This document shows positions 43,486 to 52,277 of a stretch of 64,000 bases of DNA, one piece after another. The notes under the pieces were generated by a model that was given only the letters and a program-made list of their open reading frames with translations, was not told where the DNA came from and made no database searches. Made by a program: the position numbers and the translations under genes. This DNA comes from JBNLAN01 sp050302175 (GTDB lineage: Bacteria; Pseudomonadota; Zetaproteobacteria; Mariprofundales; Mariprofundaceae), in contig JBNLAN010000021.1 in assembly GCA_050302175.1 (NCBI GenBank), positions 13,278 to 77,277 on the forward strand, written 5' to 3'. Numbering within the stretch: the stretch's first letter is position 1; the number at the start of each line of letters is the position of its first letter.

Positions 43486-43938
43486 TCAGGCTCGCTTTAC
43501 TTCCGGCTGAGGTGTAGCTGGAGTTGCGGCTGCTTCACCGGGTTTTGCAATGCGCTCCTTGTCGGTAATGCGATTGCAACGGCCATTGACGGCGGCGCCT
43601 TCCGACAGGGTGATGACCGCATACTCCACATCGCCATTCAACTGGCCCTTGGCGCCAATTTTCAGGGAGTTTCCGGCATGAACATTGCCACGGATGGTGC
43701 CATGCAGAATCAGGTTGGGAACACGAACCTCGCCTTGTAAAAAAGCGCCTTCGCTGACGATAAGGGTGCCATCTTTGCTGGCTGTGATGTTGCCTTCAAA
43801 CTTGCCGTCGATACGTACGGCGCCCTGAAACGACAGCTCGCCTTTAAAGGTGGAATTGGCTCCGATCAGGGTATCGATATTCAGGTTTTCAGATGGTGTT
43901 GCCATAGTCGAGGATCCTCCAGATTGTCCGAACTTCAT
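43486..43938 (-). CDS. Bactofilin
   Basis: A 150-residue cytoskeletal beta-helix protein: NIDTLIGANSTFKGELSFQGAVRIDGKFEGNI and repeats such as GTLIVSEGAFLQGEV, LHGTIRGNVHAG and GQLNGDVEY. Flanking N- and C-terminal tails are disordered, the tail being Ala/Pro-rich, as in bactofilins. These polymerise at the membrane and guide cell-wall enzymes or stalk growth in other bacteria. AGGAG lies 9 nt before the ATG. The partner gene just upstream encodes a membrane coiled-coil protein. Confidence 0.93.
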   Translation of the reverse strand: MKFGQSGGSSTMATPSENLNIDTLIGANSTFKGELSFQGAVRIDGKFEGNITASKDGTLIVSEGAFLQGEVRVPNLILHGTIRGNVHAGNSLKIGAKGQLNGDVEYAVITLSEGAAVNGRCNRITDKERIAKPGEAAATPATPQPEVKRA

Positions 43939-43953
43939 GTTTTCGTTCTCCTG

Positions 43954-44688
43954 CTAAATTCGCGCATCCAGTCGGGCGATCTCCTTACCTCCGTGATCGA
44001 GGCAGACCACCACGAACTGCTGCGGGCGCCAATCATGCGTCCACTTCGCTTTGCCGTAAAGGAATGTATGCGTTTCCATGCGGTAGGGCAAAGCATCAGC
44101 AGTGCCTTTTTTGCCGCCTTCATTGATGGGCAGAAGAATATCTTTGTCGCCCTCCGGCGATTTGGTCAGGATCTGGATGGTACCAGAGACCCAACGCGGG
44201 TAGTTACCGCCTTTTACGAGCGTGATCCTGAATGCAATGGTCGAATCATCTTCCCAGCGCAAGGTACTACCGATCAGCTGCACGCCCTGTGCTTTCCGTG
44301 CCTCAAGCACGCTCTCATAGCTGTTGACGCGTTGCTGAAACTCTTCCTGCTGCTCCTGCATGGTTGCGATATCACTTTTCAGGATATCCCGTTCCTGCTG
44401 TGCTACGGCCAGCTCGGCCTCTGTGGAGGCGAGCTTGTCGGTAGCGCGTGCATAATCGCGTTGCAGCTGGATGTATTGCGGCACTACCGTGCTCATTCCC
44501 TTGCCTTCACTGAACATACTGCCGCCAATAAAGCCAATAAGGGGAAGGCCGATGACAGCCCCAAGCAGGGTTAGTGGGCGAATAAGCAGACGGCGTGTCT
44601 GCTTGCTGCCATGTGCATCAAGGATCATTACCTGCTTGGGTGTAAGCAGGTATTTTTTCGTTTTTTGCCAGAGGTTCGGTTTATTCAT
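43954..44688 (-). CDS. Coiled-coil membrane protein next to bactofilin
   Basis: 244 residues: a basic cytoplasmic N-terminus, one membrane helix (about 37-57, LTLLGAVIGLPLIGFIGGSMF), a coiled-coil (about 65-125, rich in Gln/Glu) and a C-terminal beta-type domain (STIAFRITLVKGG ... FVVVCLDHGGKEIAR). The layout resembles the DUF6776-like proteins that often precede bactofilin genes. The start at 44688 is 4 nt after argC. It is probably a membrane anchor or periplasmic sensor for the bactofilin scaffold; function unproven. Confidence 0.72.
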   Translation of the reverse strand: MNKPNLWQKTKKYLLTPKQVMILDAHGSKQTRRLLIRPLTLLGAVIGLPLIGFIGGSMFSEGKGMSTVVPQYIQLQRDYARATDKLASTEAELAVAQQERDILKSDIATMQEQQEEFQQRVNSYESVLEARKAQGVQLIGSTLRWEDDSTIAFRITLVKGGNYPRWVSGTIQILTKSPEGDKDILLPINEGGKKGTADALPYRMETHTFLYGKAKWTHDWRPQQFVVVCLDHGGKEIARLDARI

Positions 44689-44692
44689 ACGA

Positions 44693-45724
44693 TTACGGCC
44701 ATGCCGCGATAGTAGGGATGCCCAGCGTTTCATCAAGGCCTGTCATCAAATTGGCATTCTGCACAGCCTGCCCGGATGCTCCTTTTAGCAAATTGTCGAT
44801 GCAACTCACGATAACCGCTTCACTGTCAGAGAGTGCCACCACACCGATATCGCAACGGTTGCTGCCGGTCACGCCCTGTGTGGATGGGAGCTTACCCTCC
44901 GGCATAATCCGTACAAAGGCTTCGTCCGCATACGCATCGGCAAGTAGTTGGTGCCAGCCGGAGGTATCTGCGCCGGAGAGGTGCAGTGTGGTCAGCATGC
45001 CCCGGTTCATCGGCAGGATATGCGGCACGAACCGCACCTGCGCAGCTTTGCCGGAAAAACCGAGTGCCCACTCTTCCATCTCGAAAGAGTGCCGGTGCAC
45101 CGGCAGGCCGTAGGCCTGCACGCCTTCATTGACGTCGCAAAACAGAAGCTCTGTTTTGGCGCTCCGGCCCGCGCCCGAAGTCCCCGATTTAGAGTCCACG
45201 ATGATTTTATCGCCGGAAAGCACCCCGGCTTTCAGCAGCGGAAGAAGCGGTAGCAGGGTGGAGGTGGGATAGCAGCCGGGGTTGGCCACAAGCCGGGCAT
45301 TTTTAATTTCACTCCGTGCATGTTCTGTAAGTCCATATACCGCCTCGTCCAGAAGTTCGGGCGCGTGGTGCGCCTGGCCGTAGGCCTTCGCATAGATATC
45401 GGCGCTCTTGTGCCGGAAGTCTGCGGAAAGATCGACCACCTTTTTTCCTGTCTTGATGGCAGCAGCCACGCTCTCGGCGGCAGCGCCGTGCGGCAGGGCG
45501 GTAAATACCAGCTGCACCTCATCCGGTAGTTTTGCATCGGCCGTTTGCAGCACCATGTCCGCCAATGGTTCGCTTACATGCGGCAGCACATCGCCCAGCC
45601 GGTTGCCGGCCTGCGAATGCGCAGAAAGATGGGCGATCTCGAATTTGGGGTGCGCCTCAATGAGCCGGATCAGTTCGGCGCCGGTATAGCCGGTGGCACC
45701 CAGAATGGCGATGGAAATAGTCAT
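44693..45724 (-). CDS. argC: N-acetyl-gamma-glutamyl-phosphate reductase
   Basis: The third step of arginine synthesis, NADPH-dependent. 343 residues with NAD-binding AILGATGYTGAELIRLI, catalytic Cys in LVANPGCYPTST and GTSGAGRSAKTELLFCDVNEG, plus HRHSFEMEEW. The ATG at 45724 begins the Rossmann strand; the open frame extends ten codons further without support. It is followed at 4 nt by the coiled-coil gene, so it leads that operon. Confidence 0.95.
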   Translation of the reverse strand: MTISIAILGATGYTGAELIRLIEAHPKFEIAHLSAHSQAGNRLGDVLPHVSEPLADMVLQTADAKLPDEVQLVFTALPHGAAAESVAAAIKTGKKVVDLSADFRHKSADIYAKAYGQAHHAPELLDEAVYGLTEHARSEIKNARLVANPGCYPTSTLLPLLPLLKAGVLSGDKIIVDSKSGTSGAGRSAKTELLFCDVNEGVQAYGLPVHRHSFEMEEWALGFSGKAAQVRFVPHILPMNRGMLTTLHLSGADTSGWHQLLADAYADEAFVRIMPEGKLPSTQGVTGSNRCDIGVVALSDSEAVIVSCIDNLLKGASGQAVQNANLMTGLDETLGIPTIAAWP

Positions 45725-45799
45725 AAGGCGGGCATCATACGCATTCCTGCCCATGCTTCAATGCGCGGTGATGTTTGTAACGCGGAATGTGTGGGCGAT

Positions 45800-46465
45800 T
45801 TAGTAGCCGCTAATCGAGAAATGCATAAAATCCTTTTGCTTTCCCTTGATCTCTCCGCCCCATTTCAGACCAATCGAGCGCATCGCAGCAACTGTTCTCC
45901 CGTCTGGCCTCAAACTTAGCGGCGTAGCATCAGGTAGCCACGGGCCACCCTTGATCAGCCTGCACTGTGGCCCGAACTCAATGCAGTTCGCATACAATCC
46001 GTTCTGCTTTGGGTTGATATCCAGCGCGATGCCATAGGAGTGATTGCTGAAGCGAGTGCGATTGCCATGTGCATCCACATCGCCGCGCGTTTTTCCAACC
46101 CTGTAACCGACCACCTCGTTGATCAATTCGCCCTGCTGCACAAGTTGCTCCATAGCCTGTTCGATATCGGTAGCCAGTTTCCGGCACACCCGGAATGGAG
46201 GCAGTGTCGACACCCTTAATTCGACCTGATCCTCGGTGCACACTGTGCAGCCAGTGCCCGGATCGATCTCTTCTGCACTTAGTTCACTGTATGGGTGGCT
46301 CACGTGCGAATATTCGACTGCTTTCCGTTGCTCAACATTCCAGCGGTAGGTGTCATAGCTGCATGTGGCCGGACTTTGCTCTGCCTGTGATGGAATAATC
46401 AGCAGAAACAAGCCCAGCGGCAGAAATAGCATTCCGAAAATCATTCCGGGTTTGTGATGATGCAT
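45800..46465 (-). CDS. Secreted M15/VanY-like D,D-carboxypeptidase-type protein
   Basis: 221 residues with a His-rich start, a membrane helix or signal peptide (PGMIFGMLFLPLGLFLLIIPSQA), a region with CTVC, and a C-terminal zinc domain: NRTRFSNHSYGIALDIN (His and Asp ligands) and WGGEIKGKQKDFMHFSI (final His). This is the M15 D-Ala-D-Ala carboxypeptidase/extensin-like fold. It probably trims or remodels peptidoglycan in the periplasm. GGGGAGAG lies in front of the ATG at 46465; the frame runs open 15 codons further. Confidence 0.83.
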   Translation of the reverse strand: MHHHKPGMIFGMLFLPLGLFLLIIPSQAEQSPATCSYDTYRWNVEQRKAVEYSHVSHPYSELSAEEIDPGTGCTVCTEDQVELRVSTLPPFRVCRKLATDIEQAMEQLVQQGELINEVVGYRVGKTRGDVDAHGNRTRFSNHSYGIALDINPKQNGLYANCIEFGPQCRLIKGGPWLPDATPLSLRPDGRTVAAMRSIGLKWGGEIKGKQKDFMHFSISGY

Positions 46466-46631
46466 ATGCTCTCTCCCCAGCTCGTTCCTCAGAGCTCCGA
46501 TGTGAACCACTGTGTGTGATGGAACCCAATATAGGTGTCGCGTTTATGGCTGGCAATCTGGCTAAATATGCATTGTGATTAATGATTTGCTGCAGGAGGT
46601 GTTGAGCTGGAGGGTATCTGCATAACAGGGA

Positions 46632-46661
46632 TTGTGATTTCAGTCCCCAGCCGCCTATAGT
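46632..46661 (+). promoter_or_regulatory. Putative promoter of the haem-sensor diguanylate cyclase
   Basis: -35 TTGTGA (46632-46637), an 18-bp spacer and -10 TATAGT (46656-46661) lie 62 nt before the GTG start at 46723. Confidence 0.6.
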
Positions 46662-46722
46662 TAGCGTGTGTTCACTAGGAGCTGTCCACCAGCAGATCGG
46701 GCAATCACGAGAGGGAGATCGG

Positions 46723-48597
46723 GTGCAAATCAGAACCAAAAGTTCGCTGCTAATTATTTTGGGAACATTGGCCTTCGCGATCGCTTTTGCGACGGTTGCC
46801 TGGTACCTGCTTCGTACTTCACTGTTACACGATCTTGGCCTGCAAAGCCAGATGGGAGCCGAGCTGATTCGGTTGACGGTAACGCACGAGATGGACGAAG
46901 GCTCAACTGATCATATCGGAGCTTATCTCGATCGCCTGAGCGATCTCCCGGGTCTGAAAAAGGCGCATGTCGTTCCGGGGGAGTCGGTCGTCAAACAACA
47001 CCAACTGGACCTGAGTAAATACGAAGCTGCGAGCGAGCTGGAGCTCAAGGTGCTTGAAACCGGAAAGTCGGCACACGAGATTATCGAAGGTGATAACCCT
47101 GTGTTCCATTATGCGATCCCCTACATCGCCAGTCGCAAGGGAGTGCACAATTGTTTGCGGTGTCATGATGCGAGCGAGGGCGAAGTGCTGGGGGTGGTCA
47201 GTCTGGAGATAGACATTACTGATCCGGTTAATGTGCGGAACCACTCTGTGCTGGTGATTCTGGCGTTGGTGTTTTTGTTTGGCATCATCATGGCGGTTGC
47301 TCTTCGCAGGCTCATGCGGCCGATCCTCCAGACCACACTCGACTTGAAACAGGCGATTGCCAAGGCTGAAGCGGGTAATTTCACAGTACGGTTGCGCAAA
47401 AGCAGCGACGATGAAGCGGGTGAGATCGCTGAAGAGACCAACCGCTTTATGCAGAGCATTGAAAACAGCTTCGGGCAAATCGCTAAGGAAGTGGAGTCGC
47501 TGACTGGTGTTGCAGGCGGTAGCAGCAGGGGAAATTTGCTGGAGAAAACGGTTCAGGTGGTACAAAACCTGGTGCGTGCCTCACAGTTCAAGCAGGCAAT
47601 CGAAAGCGATCGTGACCTTGCCGAAGTTTATGAGCGGTTGGAGAGAGCACTGGTCCAACAGTTCGGGTTCAATAAATACTCGATCTACGAAATTTCGAAT
47701 TCACAGAACAGATTGCGATTGGTTGCGGCGCAGGAGCTGCCAGAGGGGGCGGAGCTGTGGTGCACACAGGAAGTGCTTGTCGATTGCGCCGCCTGCCGGG
47801 CCAAGCGTACTGCCGAAATGGTTTCATCTTATCGTGAGCCGCAGATGTGTGCGGCCTTTGCCGGCAATAAGGTGCAATCTGCCCAAAACCTCATGCATGT
47901 CTGCATTCCCATCATGCTTTCGGGAAGCGTTGGGGGCGTGTTACAGATTATTTTCACTGAAGAGGAGTATCCGCATGTGCAGGAGGTGCTGCCAACCCTG
48001 CAGGGCTACCTGGATGAAGCGGCGCCGGTGATCGAATCGAAGCGGCTGATGAAGTCGCTGAAGGATGCTTCCCTGCATGATCAGATGACCGGCCTCTACA
48101 ATCGTCGCTTTCTTGAAGAGTATCTTCAGATGCTGCTTACAGGCGCCGAGCGCAAAGGTGCCAAGATCGGTCTTCTGATGTGCGATGTCGATTTCTTTAA
48201 ACAGGTCAACGATACGCTTGGGCATGCGATTGGTGATACTGTGCTGAAAGGTGTGGCCGGTATCTTGAAGAAGTCGGTCAGGGCATCCGACCTTGTGGTG
48301 CGTTTCGGGGGTGAGGAGTTTTTAGCGGTACTGGTCGATGTGCAAGAAGAGAAGCTTGCTGAAATTGCCGAGAAGCTACGTAAATCGGTAGAAGAGCATG
48401 TGTTCCAGACCGCGCAGGGACCATTGGGTAAAACGATTTCGATCGGGACAGCGGTTTACCCGCTGGATGGCGAGGATTTCTGGGAGTGCATCAAGTTTGC
48501 GGATGTTGCGCTTTATGAGGCGAAAGAGAGCGGCAGAAACAAGGTGGTGCGATTCTCGCACGAGATGTGGGCGGACGAACAAAATAGTAAGAAATAG
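46723..48597 (+). CDS. Diguanylate cyclase with periplasmic c-type haem sensor
   Basis: 624 residues: membrane helices near 9-29 and 174-194 flank a periplasmic domain of about 140 residues ending in HNCLRCHD (CxxCH at 144-148). This covalent haem c site is as in DUF3365/Tll0287-like sensors. Then follow HAMP (about 195-250), a GAF-like domain with an odd Cys cluster (CTQEVLVDCAACRAKR and a later MC), and GGDEF with active RFGGEEF. It should make c-di-GMP in response to redox state or a gas or ligand at the haem. The GTG start at 46723 has GAGGGAG upstream. Confidence 0.9.
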   Translation: MQIRTKSSLLIILGTLAFAIAFATVAWYLLRTSLLHDLGLQSQMGAELIRLTVTHEMDEGSTDHIGAYLDRLSDLPGLKKAHVVPGESVVKQHQLDLSKYEAASELELKVLETGKSAHEIIEGDNPVFHYAIPYIASRKGVHNCLRCHDASEGEVLGVVSLEIDITDPVNVRNHSVLVILALVFLFGIIMAVALRRLMRPILQTTLDLKQAIAKAEAGNFTVRLRKSSDDEAGEIAEETNRFMQSIENSFGQIAKEVESLTGVAGGSSRGNLLEKTVQVVQNLVRASQFKQAIESDRDLAEVYERLERALVQQFGFNKYSIYEISNSQNRLRLVAAQELPEGAELWCTQEVLVDCAACRAKRTAEMVSSYREPQMCAAFAGNKVQSAQNLMHVCIPIMLSGSVGGVLQIIFTEEEYPHVQEVLPTLQGYLDEAAPVIESKRLMKSLKDASLHDQMTGLYNRRFLEEYLQMLLTGAERKGAKIGLLMCDVDFFKQVNDTLGHAIGDTVLKGVAGILKKSVRASDLVVRFGGEEFLAVLVDVQEEKLAEIAEKLRKSVEEHVFQTAQGPLGKTISIGTAVYPLDGEDFWECIKFADVALYEAKESGRNKVVRFSHEMWADEQNSKK

Positions 48598-48611
48598 GGC
48601 AAGGAATAGTT

Positions 48612-48965
48612 TCAGGCCTTCACTTCTTCTGTCTCGATAACTTCCGGCAAGGCAAGCAACAGAGCGCTCTTGAGTTTGCCGATATACATCAGACCGCCGT
48701 GCGGTTCGCTGATACCCGATTCGAAATAAAGATATTCGAAGACCTCTTCAGCCTGCTCTTCGGTGACTACCACCGATAGAATCTCTTTCTCCGTCTGCTC
48801 ACCGAAACCGCGCTGGGAGAGCGGGGCGCTCTTACCCACGCCACGGGCTTTGTGCGTGTTCACGGTGTTGATGCCGAACTGCTCCTTCAACGTAGCCATC
48901 ATGTTGCGGGCATTCCCCTTGGGCAGGATGCAGGTGATGAGTTTATATTGCTGTTTCTGCTTCAT
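48612..48965 (-). CDS. PII-like regulatory protein, second copy
   Basis: 117 residues with PII-type beta-alpha-beta fold and no uridylylation Tyr loop: LITCILPKGNARNMMATLKEQFGI, HKARGVGK (T-loop-like), EILSVVVTEEQAEEVFEYLYFESGI. It is the last gene of a three-gene operon, overlapping the first PII-like gene by ATGA. It presumably binds a nucleotide and controls the membrane protein upstream, as PII-like proteins do. Converges with the diguanylate cyclase gene. Confidence 0.8.
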   Translation of the reverse strand: MKQKQQYKLITCILPKGNARNMMATLKEQFGINTVNTHKARGVGKSAPLSQRGFGEQTEKEILSVVVTEEQAEEVFEYLYFESGISEPHGGLMYIGKLKSALLLALPEVIETEEVKA

Positions 48966-49327
48966 GATTTGGCAGACAGTTTTTCCAGGACTTCAGGCGG
49001 GATATAGGTGGCGGCCTTTTCGAGCTGAGTGACATGGATGAAACCCATGCCGGGCGTGTCGAGCTTGCCTGCCAGATACATGCGCTCGAACACATGATCC
49101 ACCTGATCATCAGCCACTACGATATCGATGACCTCTTTTTCCACATCCACGGCCACGCCAAAAACGCCAAGGCGCTCGCGTACGCCGGTGCCGCGCCCGT
49201 AGAACACGGTTGCGCCTTCGGCCCCCGCATCCTGCGCCGCCTTCACAATCTCATCCGCCATGCCGCGTTGCACGATACAGGTAATCAGCGACACATCGGT
49301 GAGTACGGTAATTTTGCGCAGATTCAT
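48962..49327 (-). CDS. PII-like regulatory protein, first copy
   Basis: 121 residues: VSLITCIVQRGMADEIVKAAQDAGAEGATVFYGRGTGVRERLG, then EVIDIVVADDQVDHVFERMYLAGKL, a PII-like fold. No GlnB signature. Overlaps the DUF1538 gene by ATGA on one side and the second PII-like gene on the other. The two copies are only distantly alike, suggesting two different effectors or a heteromeric regulator. Confidence 0.8.
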   Translation of the reverse strand: MNLRKITVLTDVSLITCIVQRGMADEIVKAAQDAGAEGATVFYGRGTGVRERLGVFGVAVDVEKEVIDIVVADDQVDHVFERMYLAGKLDTPGMGFIHVTQLEKAATYIPPEVLEKLSAKS

Positions 49328-51102
49328 TTCACCCCCTCTTCTGCAACCTTTGCCTTGGCGTCAAGGCTCCAGTGTATACGATTCACTTTCCATTGGATCC
49401 ACAGGCCCGTTGCCAGGACGGAAACGATTGGGCCGATGGAGGCGAGCGAGAGGATACCGAAGCCCTCGATGGCATCCACTGCATTGCCGAGCCCAAGTCC
49501 CATCGCCAGCACCAGCGGCACGGTTACCGGCCCGGTGGTGACGCCTGCGGAATCCCATGCCACATTCACATACTCCTCGCTGGAGAACCAGGTGAGGGCG
49601 ACTGCGATGAGATAGCCGGGGATTAGTAGCGATGCCAGCGAAATATCGAGCACGATTTTCAGCACCCCCAGGGCAATGCCGCAGCCCACTCCGAGTGAGA
49701 CCGCATACATCAGCGTAGATTTGCGGAAGGCGCCGTTGGTGAGGTTTTGCACAGTGAGGCCAAGCGCATTGAGTGCCGGTTCCGCCAGTGTGGCGCCAAA
49801 GCCGAGCAGCCATGCAAACACCACCGTGATGAACAGACCAATCCAGTAGACATAAAGCGGTGAGGAGGGGATGCCCTCGATGGAGGTGAAGGCAGCAGGT
49901 ACCAGAGAGCCCGATTGTTCGCCCAATTTTGCCAGTCCATAGCTCAGGCCGATGGAAAACATGATCATGCCGAGCACACAGAGCGTGATGCCATAGCCGA
50001 TAATCACCGGATGACGCACGCGTTCGTTCAGCAGCGATTTCAATACGATGAACATGAAGGCAACCAGCGGTAGGATGGCGCGCAGGCCTGCGGCAATTTC
50101 GCTTCCCGGTGTGGTATCGAACCAGCCCGGTTCGCTGGTCTGAATATTTGCGGCAGCCGCATCAGCCGCGGCAATGATCGCTTCCGGCGTGGTGCTGGCA
50201 CCCACATAGGCCCCCAGTATCAATACCGCGAGCACGGGGAACAGTGATGCGAGCGTGACAATGCCAAAGCCGGAAAGCGAGGTGTTGCTTTTGCCCGCAG
50301 CGGCGGCAATGCCGATGCCGAGCGACAGTACCAGCGGTACAGTAACCGGCCCTGTGGTCACTGCCCCGCAATCCCATGCCAGCCCGAGTATCTTGGAGAG
50401 GTCGGGGTGTCCCATCAGGTAGGCGGTAAGGCCAATGGTAGGGATAAGGGTGAGGTAAATGAGTGGTTTTAGACTCCAGCCATACAGAAAGCGCAGGGTG
50501 CCGACTACAGCAGCAAGCCCTACACCGATACCGACCGCCAGCACCAGTGACTCGGTCCAGTCGTTCAGCATGGTGTAGAGGTAGGGAGCATTTTCAACAC
50601 TGACGATGGAGCCCGCGGCCTTGAGCGCACCGATGGCGGGTTCCGCAAAGGTCACGCCAATTCCCAGAAGCAGTGCAATACCGAGCACAACCGGCAAGGA
50701 AGATTTGGCAGGCAAGATGGTGCCAATGGTTTCACCAAATGGCATCAGCCCCAGTTTCAGGCCTTCCATGAACAGCATCAGACCGAGCATTACGGCGATC
50801 AGTCCTGCAAAGATAATACCCGGGTCGTCCATGTCCTGACGCAGGATCAGGAGCTGGAAAAGAGCCAGGTAAACGGCCAGCGGCAGCACCGATTTGAGCT
50901 GCTCCATGAAGCGGACGCTGACGTAGGGTTGTAGTAATCGGTAGGCATCAATGCCGCGAAGCTGCAGCCTGCGTGGGCGGTGAGGAATGTATTCGCCGCG
51001 CGCATCGATTTTGAGAATCGGAGCGAGCTTGTTGTAGCTGATGATGTCTTGCTGGATGGCCATTTCGCGGATAAAGGCACCGAAGCGAATTTTGCGTTTC
51101 AT
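49324..51102 (-). CDS. DUF1538-family transporter with two homologous halves
   Basis: 592 residues with a basic cytoplasmic start of about 65 residues, then some 14 membrane helices. The two halves repeat key motifs: GVTFAEPAIGAL with GATLAEPALNAL, and GAVTTGPVTVPLVL with AGVTTGPVTVPLVL. This marks a tandem DUF1538 duplication with an inward gene fusion. A DUF1538 pair (UmpAB) has, as I recall, been reported as a Na+(Li+,K+)/H+ antiporter in Halomonas. GAGGTG lies 8 nt before the ATG at 51102, which is better than the TTG two codons earlier. It starts the DUF1538-PII-PII operon. Confidence 0.86.
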   Translation of the reverse strand: MKRKIRFGAFIREMAIQQDIISYNKLAPILKIDARGEYIPHRPRRLQLRGIDAYRLLQPYVSVRFMEQLKSVLPLAVYLALFQLLILRQDMDDPGIIFAGLIAVMLGLMLFMEGLKLGLMPFGETIGTILPAKSSLPVVLGIALLLGIGVTFAEPAIGALKAAGSIVSVENAPYLYTMLNDWTESLVLAVGIGVGLAAVVGTLRFLYGWSLKPLIYLTLIPTIGLTAYLMGHPDLSKILGLAWDCGAVTTGPVTVPLVLSLGIGIAAAAGKSNTSLSGFGIVTLASLFPVLAVLILGAYVGASTTPEAIIAAADAAAANIQTSEPGWFDTTPGSEIAAGLRAILPLVAFMFIVLKSLLNERVRHPVIIGYGITLCVLGMIMFSIGLSYGLAKLGEQSGSLVPAAFTSIEGIPSSPLYVYWIGLFITVVFAWLLGFGATLAEPALNALGLTVQNLTNGAFRKSTLMYAVSLGVGCGIALGVLKIVLDISLASLLIPGYLIAVALTWFSSEEYVNVAWDSAGVTTGPVTVPLVLAMGLGLGNAVDAIEGFGILSLASIGPIVSVLATGLWIQWKVNRIHWSLDAKAKVAEEGVK

Positions 51103-51325
51103 ACGCAAAGCACCTCATTCTGGCCTTTCTGGTTCCGCATATTTGCTATCCCCCGCCTGCGATATTCGCCGGTGTACCTCCGCCGGATGCATCGAACCGT
51201 AGCACAGGCGGTATGGGATGATAAGGCAGGATTCATTTTTTTGGACGATTTGGTGATGTGTTGTGTTGAGGTTAATGTTCCTGCTTTAGGAGGGGTAAAT
51301 ACACAGGTATAGCCTGGGAGGAAAA

Positions 51326-52027
51326 ATGGAAGATTCGAAAATATTCAGATTCATTACTCGGGCAAATTCAGTGCTGATATTCCTGCTGATCACCGGAGGC
51401 ATGGTGCTGATGTTAGGGTCGTTTGTGATGTCATCTTTTGTGCGACATCAGGATGCAGATGCAGTGAAAGTTGCTGAGGTGCCGGGAGATGAAACTTCGC
51501 CTAAACTCGAACTTGAGTTGAGCGGAATCAACGAAGTTGAGGGAAGTGATGTTCAATATATTTTGTTAAAATCAAAATGGCATGGAGGCAAGTTTTCATC
51601 CGGTTACGGCGGGGGAGAAATAAGAAATGTGCTGTTTCTTGTTGGCAAGGAGCCAGAGCCTCGCTGGATATTCCCGAATCATGCCAACAACATCAGATCG
51701 GTATCATCACTAGTATTCCACGATAATGGAGATGTGGGGGGAAGCGGGAAGACACTGGCGATTTTCTATGAATACATCGACAAGGACTCTAACGGAGATG
51801 GTGAGCTTGATGCGGATGATCTTTTGAGCATTGCCTTGAGTAAGCCCGATGGCAGTGGGTTTACCGTGCTTGATACCGGAATTACCTCCCAGCTGGACGA
51901 AAAGCTGCTCGATGAGGGCAGGGTCGTCGCAGTGCTCTCCCAGAAGGGTGGCAAGGTTTATTTCAATAAATATAAGGTGGACGATTTTACTTCGGTGGGA
52001 AGCAAAGTCTTATTAAGTTTGAACTGA
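51326..52027 (+). CDS. Orphan single-pass membrane protein with EF-hand-like loop
   Basis: 233 residues. A short cytoplasmic start is followed by one membrane helix (about 14-38), then a soluble periplasmic domain. Near residue 155 lies DKDSNGDGELDADDL, a dockerin/EF-hand-type calcium loop inside a beta-rich domain that begins LELELSGINEVEGSDVQYILLK. No family recognised. GGGAGG is 5 nt in front of the ATG. It stands alone between the DUF1538 operon and the rimP operon. Confidence 0.75.
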   Translation: MEDSKIFRFITRANSVLIFLLITGGMVLMLGSFVMSSFVRHQDADAVKVAEVPGDETSPKLELELSGINEVEGSDVQYILLKSKWHGGKFSSGYGGGEIRNVLFLVGKEPEPRWIFPNHANNIRSVSSLVFHDNGDVGGSGKTLAIFYEYIDKDSNGDGELDADDLLSIALSKPDGSGFTVLDTGITSQLDEKLLDEGRVVAVLSQKGGKVYFNKYKVDDFTSVGSKVLLSLN

Positions 52028-52171
52028 ATGCTACTTTCATTTCCATATTGCGCGGGCGTCCGGCCGGTGGGTTGAGGTGTTGCATGGGACGATAGCGGTT
52101 CGATAGAGGAGCCGTGTCATCTGGATGCTATGGTACAGGCTAGTAAATAAATCATCAGGCATTTTGCAGGC

Positions 52172-52199
52172 TTGCTTTTTGTCGGGCGGGGCCTAAGAT
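52172..52199 (+). promoter_or_regulatory. Promoter of the rimP-nusA-infB operon
   Basis: -35 TTGCTT (52172-52177), a 16-bp spacer and -10 TAAGAT (52194-52199), about 79 nt before rimP. Confidence 0.68.
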
Positions 52200-52215
52200 G
52201 CGCAACGTGTTGAAA

Positions 52216-52239
52216 AGTGAGCCGCGGCTCGCTTTTTTT
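52216..52239 (+). terminator. Terminator-like hairpin in the rimP leader (attenuator)
   Basis: Stem GTGAGC/GCTCGC around a CGCG loop is followed by seven T. It lies between the promoter and rimP, about 15 nt after the expected transcript start, so full termination would silence the operon. Leader terminators are known before rimP-nusA in E. coli; a conditional, NusA- or ribosome-linked attenuator is likely. Confidence 0.8.
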
Positions 52240-52277
52240 GTTTTTGGCCCAAGGGTGGGCAGGAGGTCGGTCCGGCA

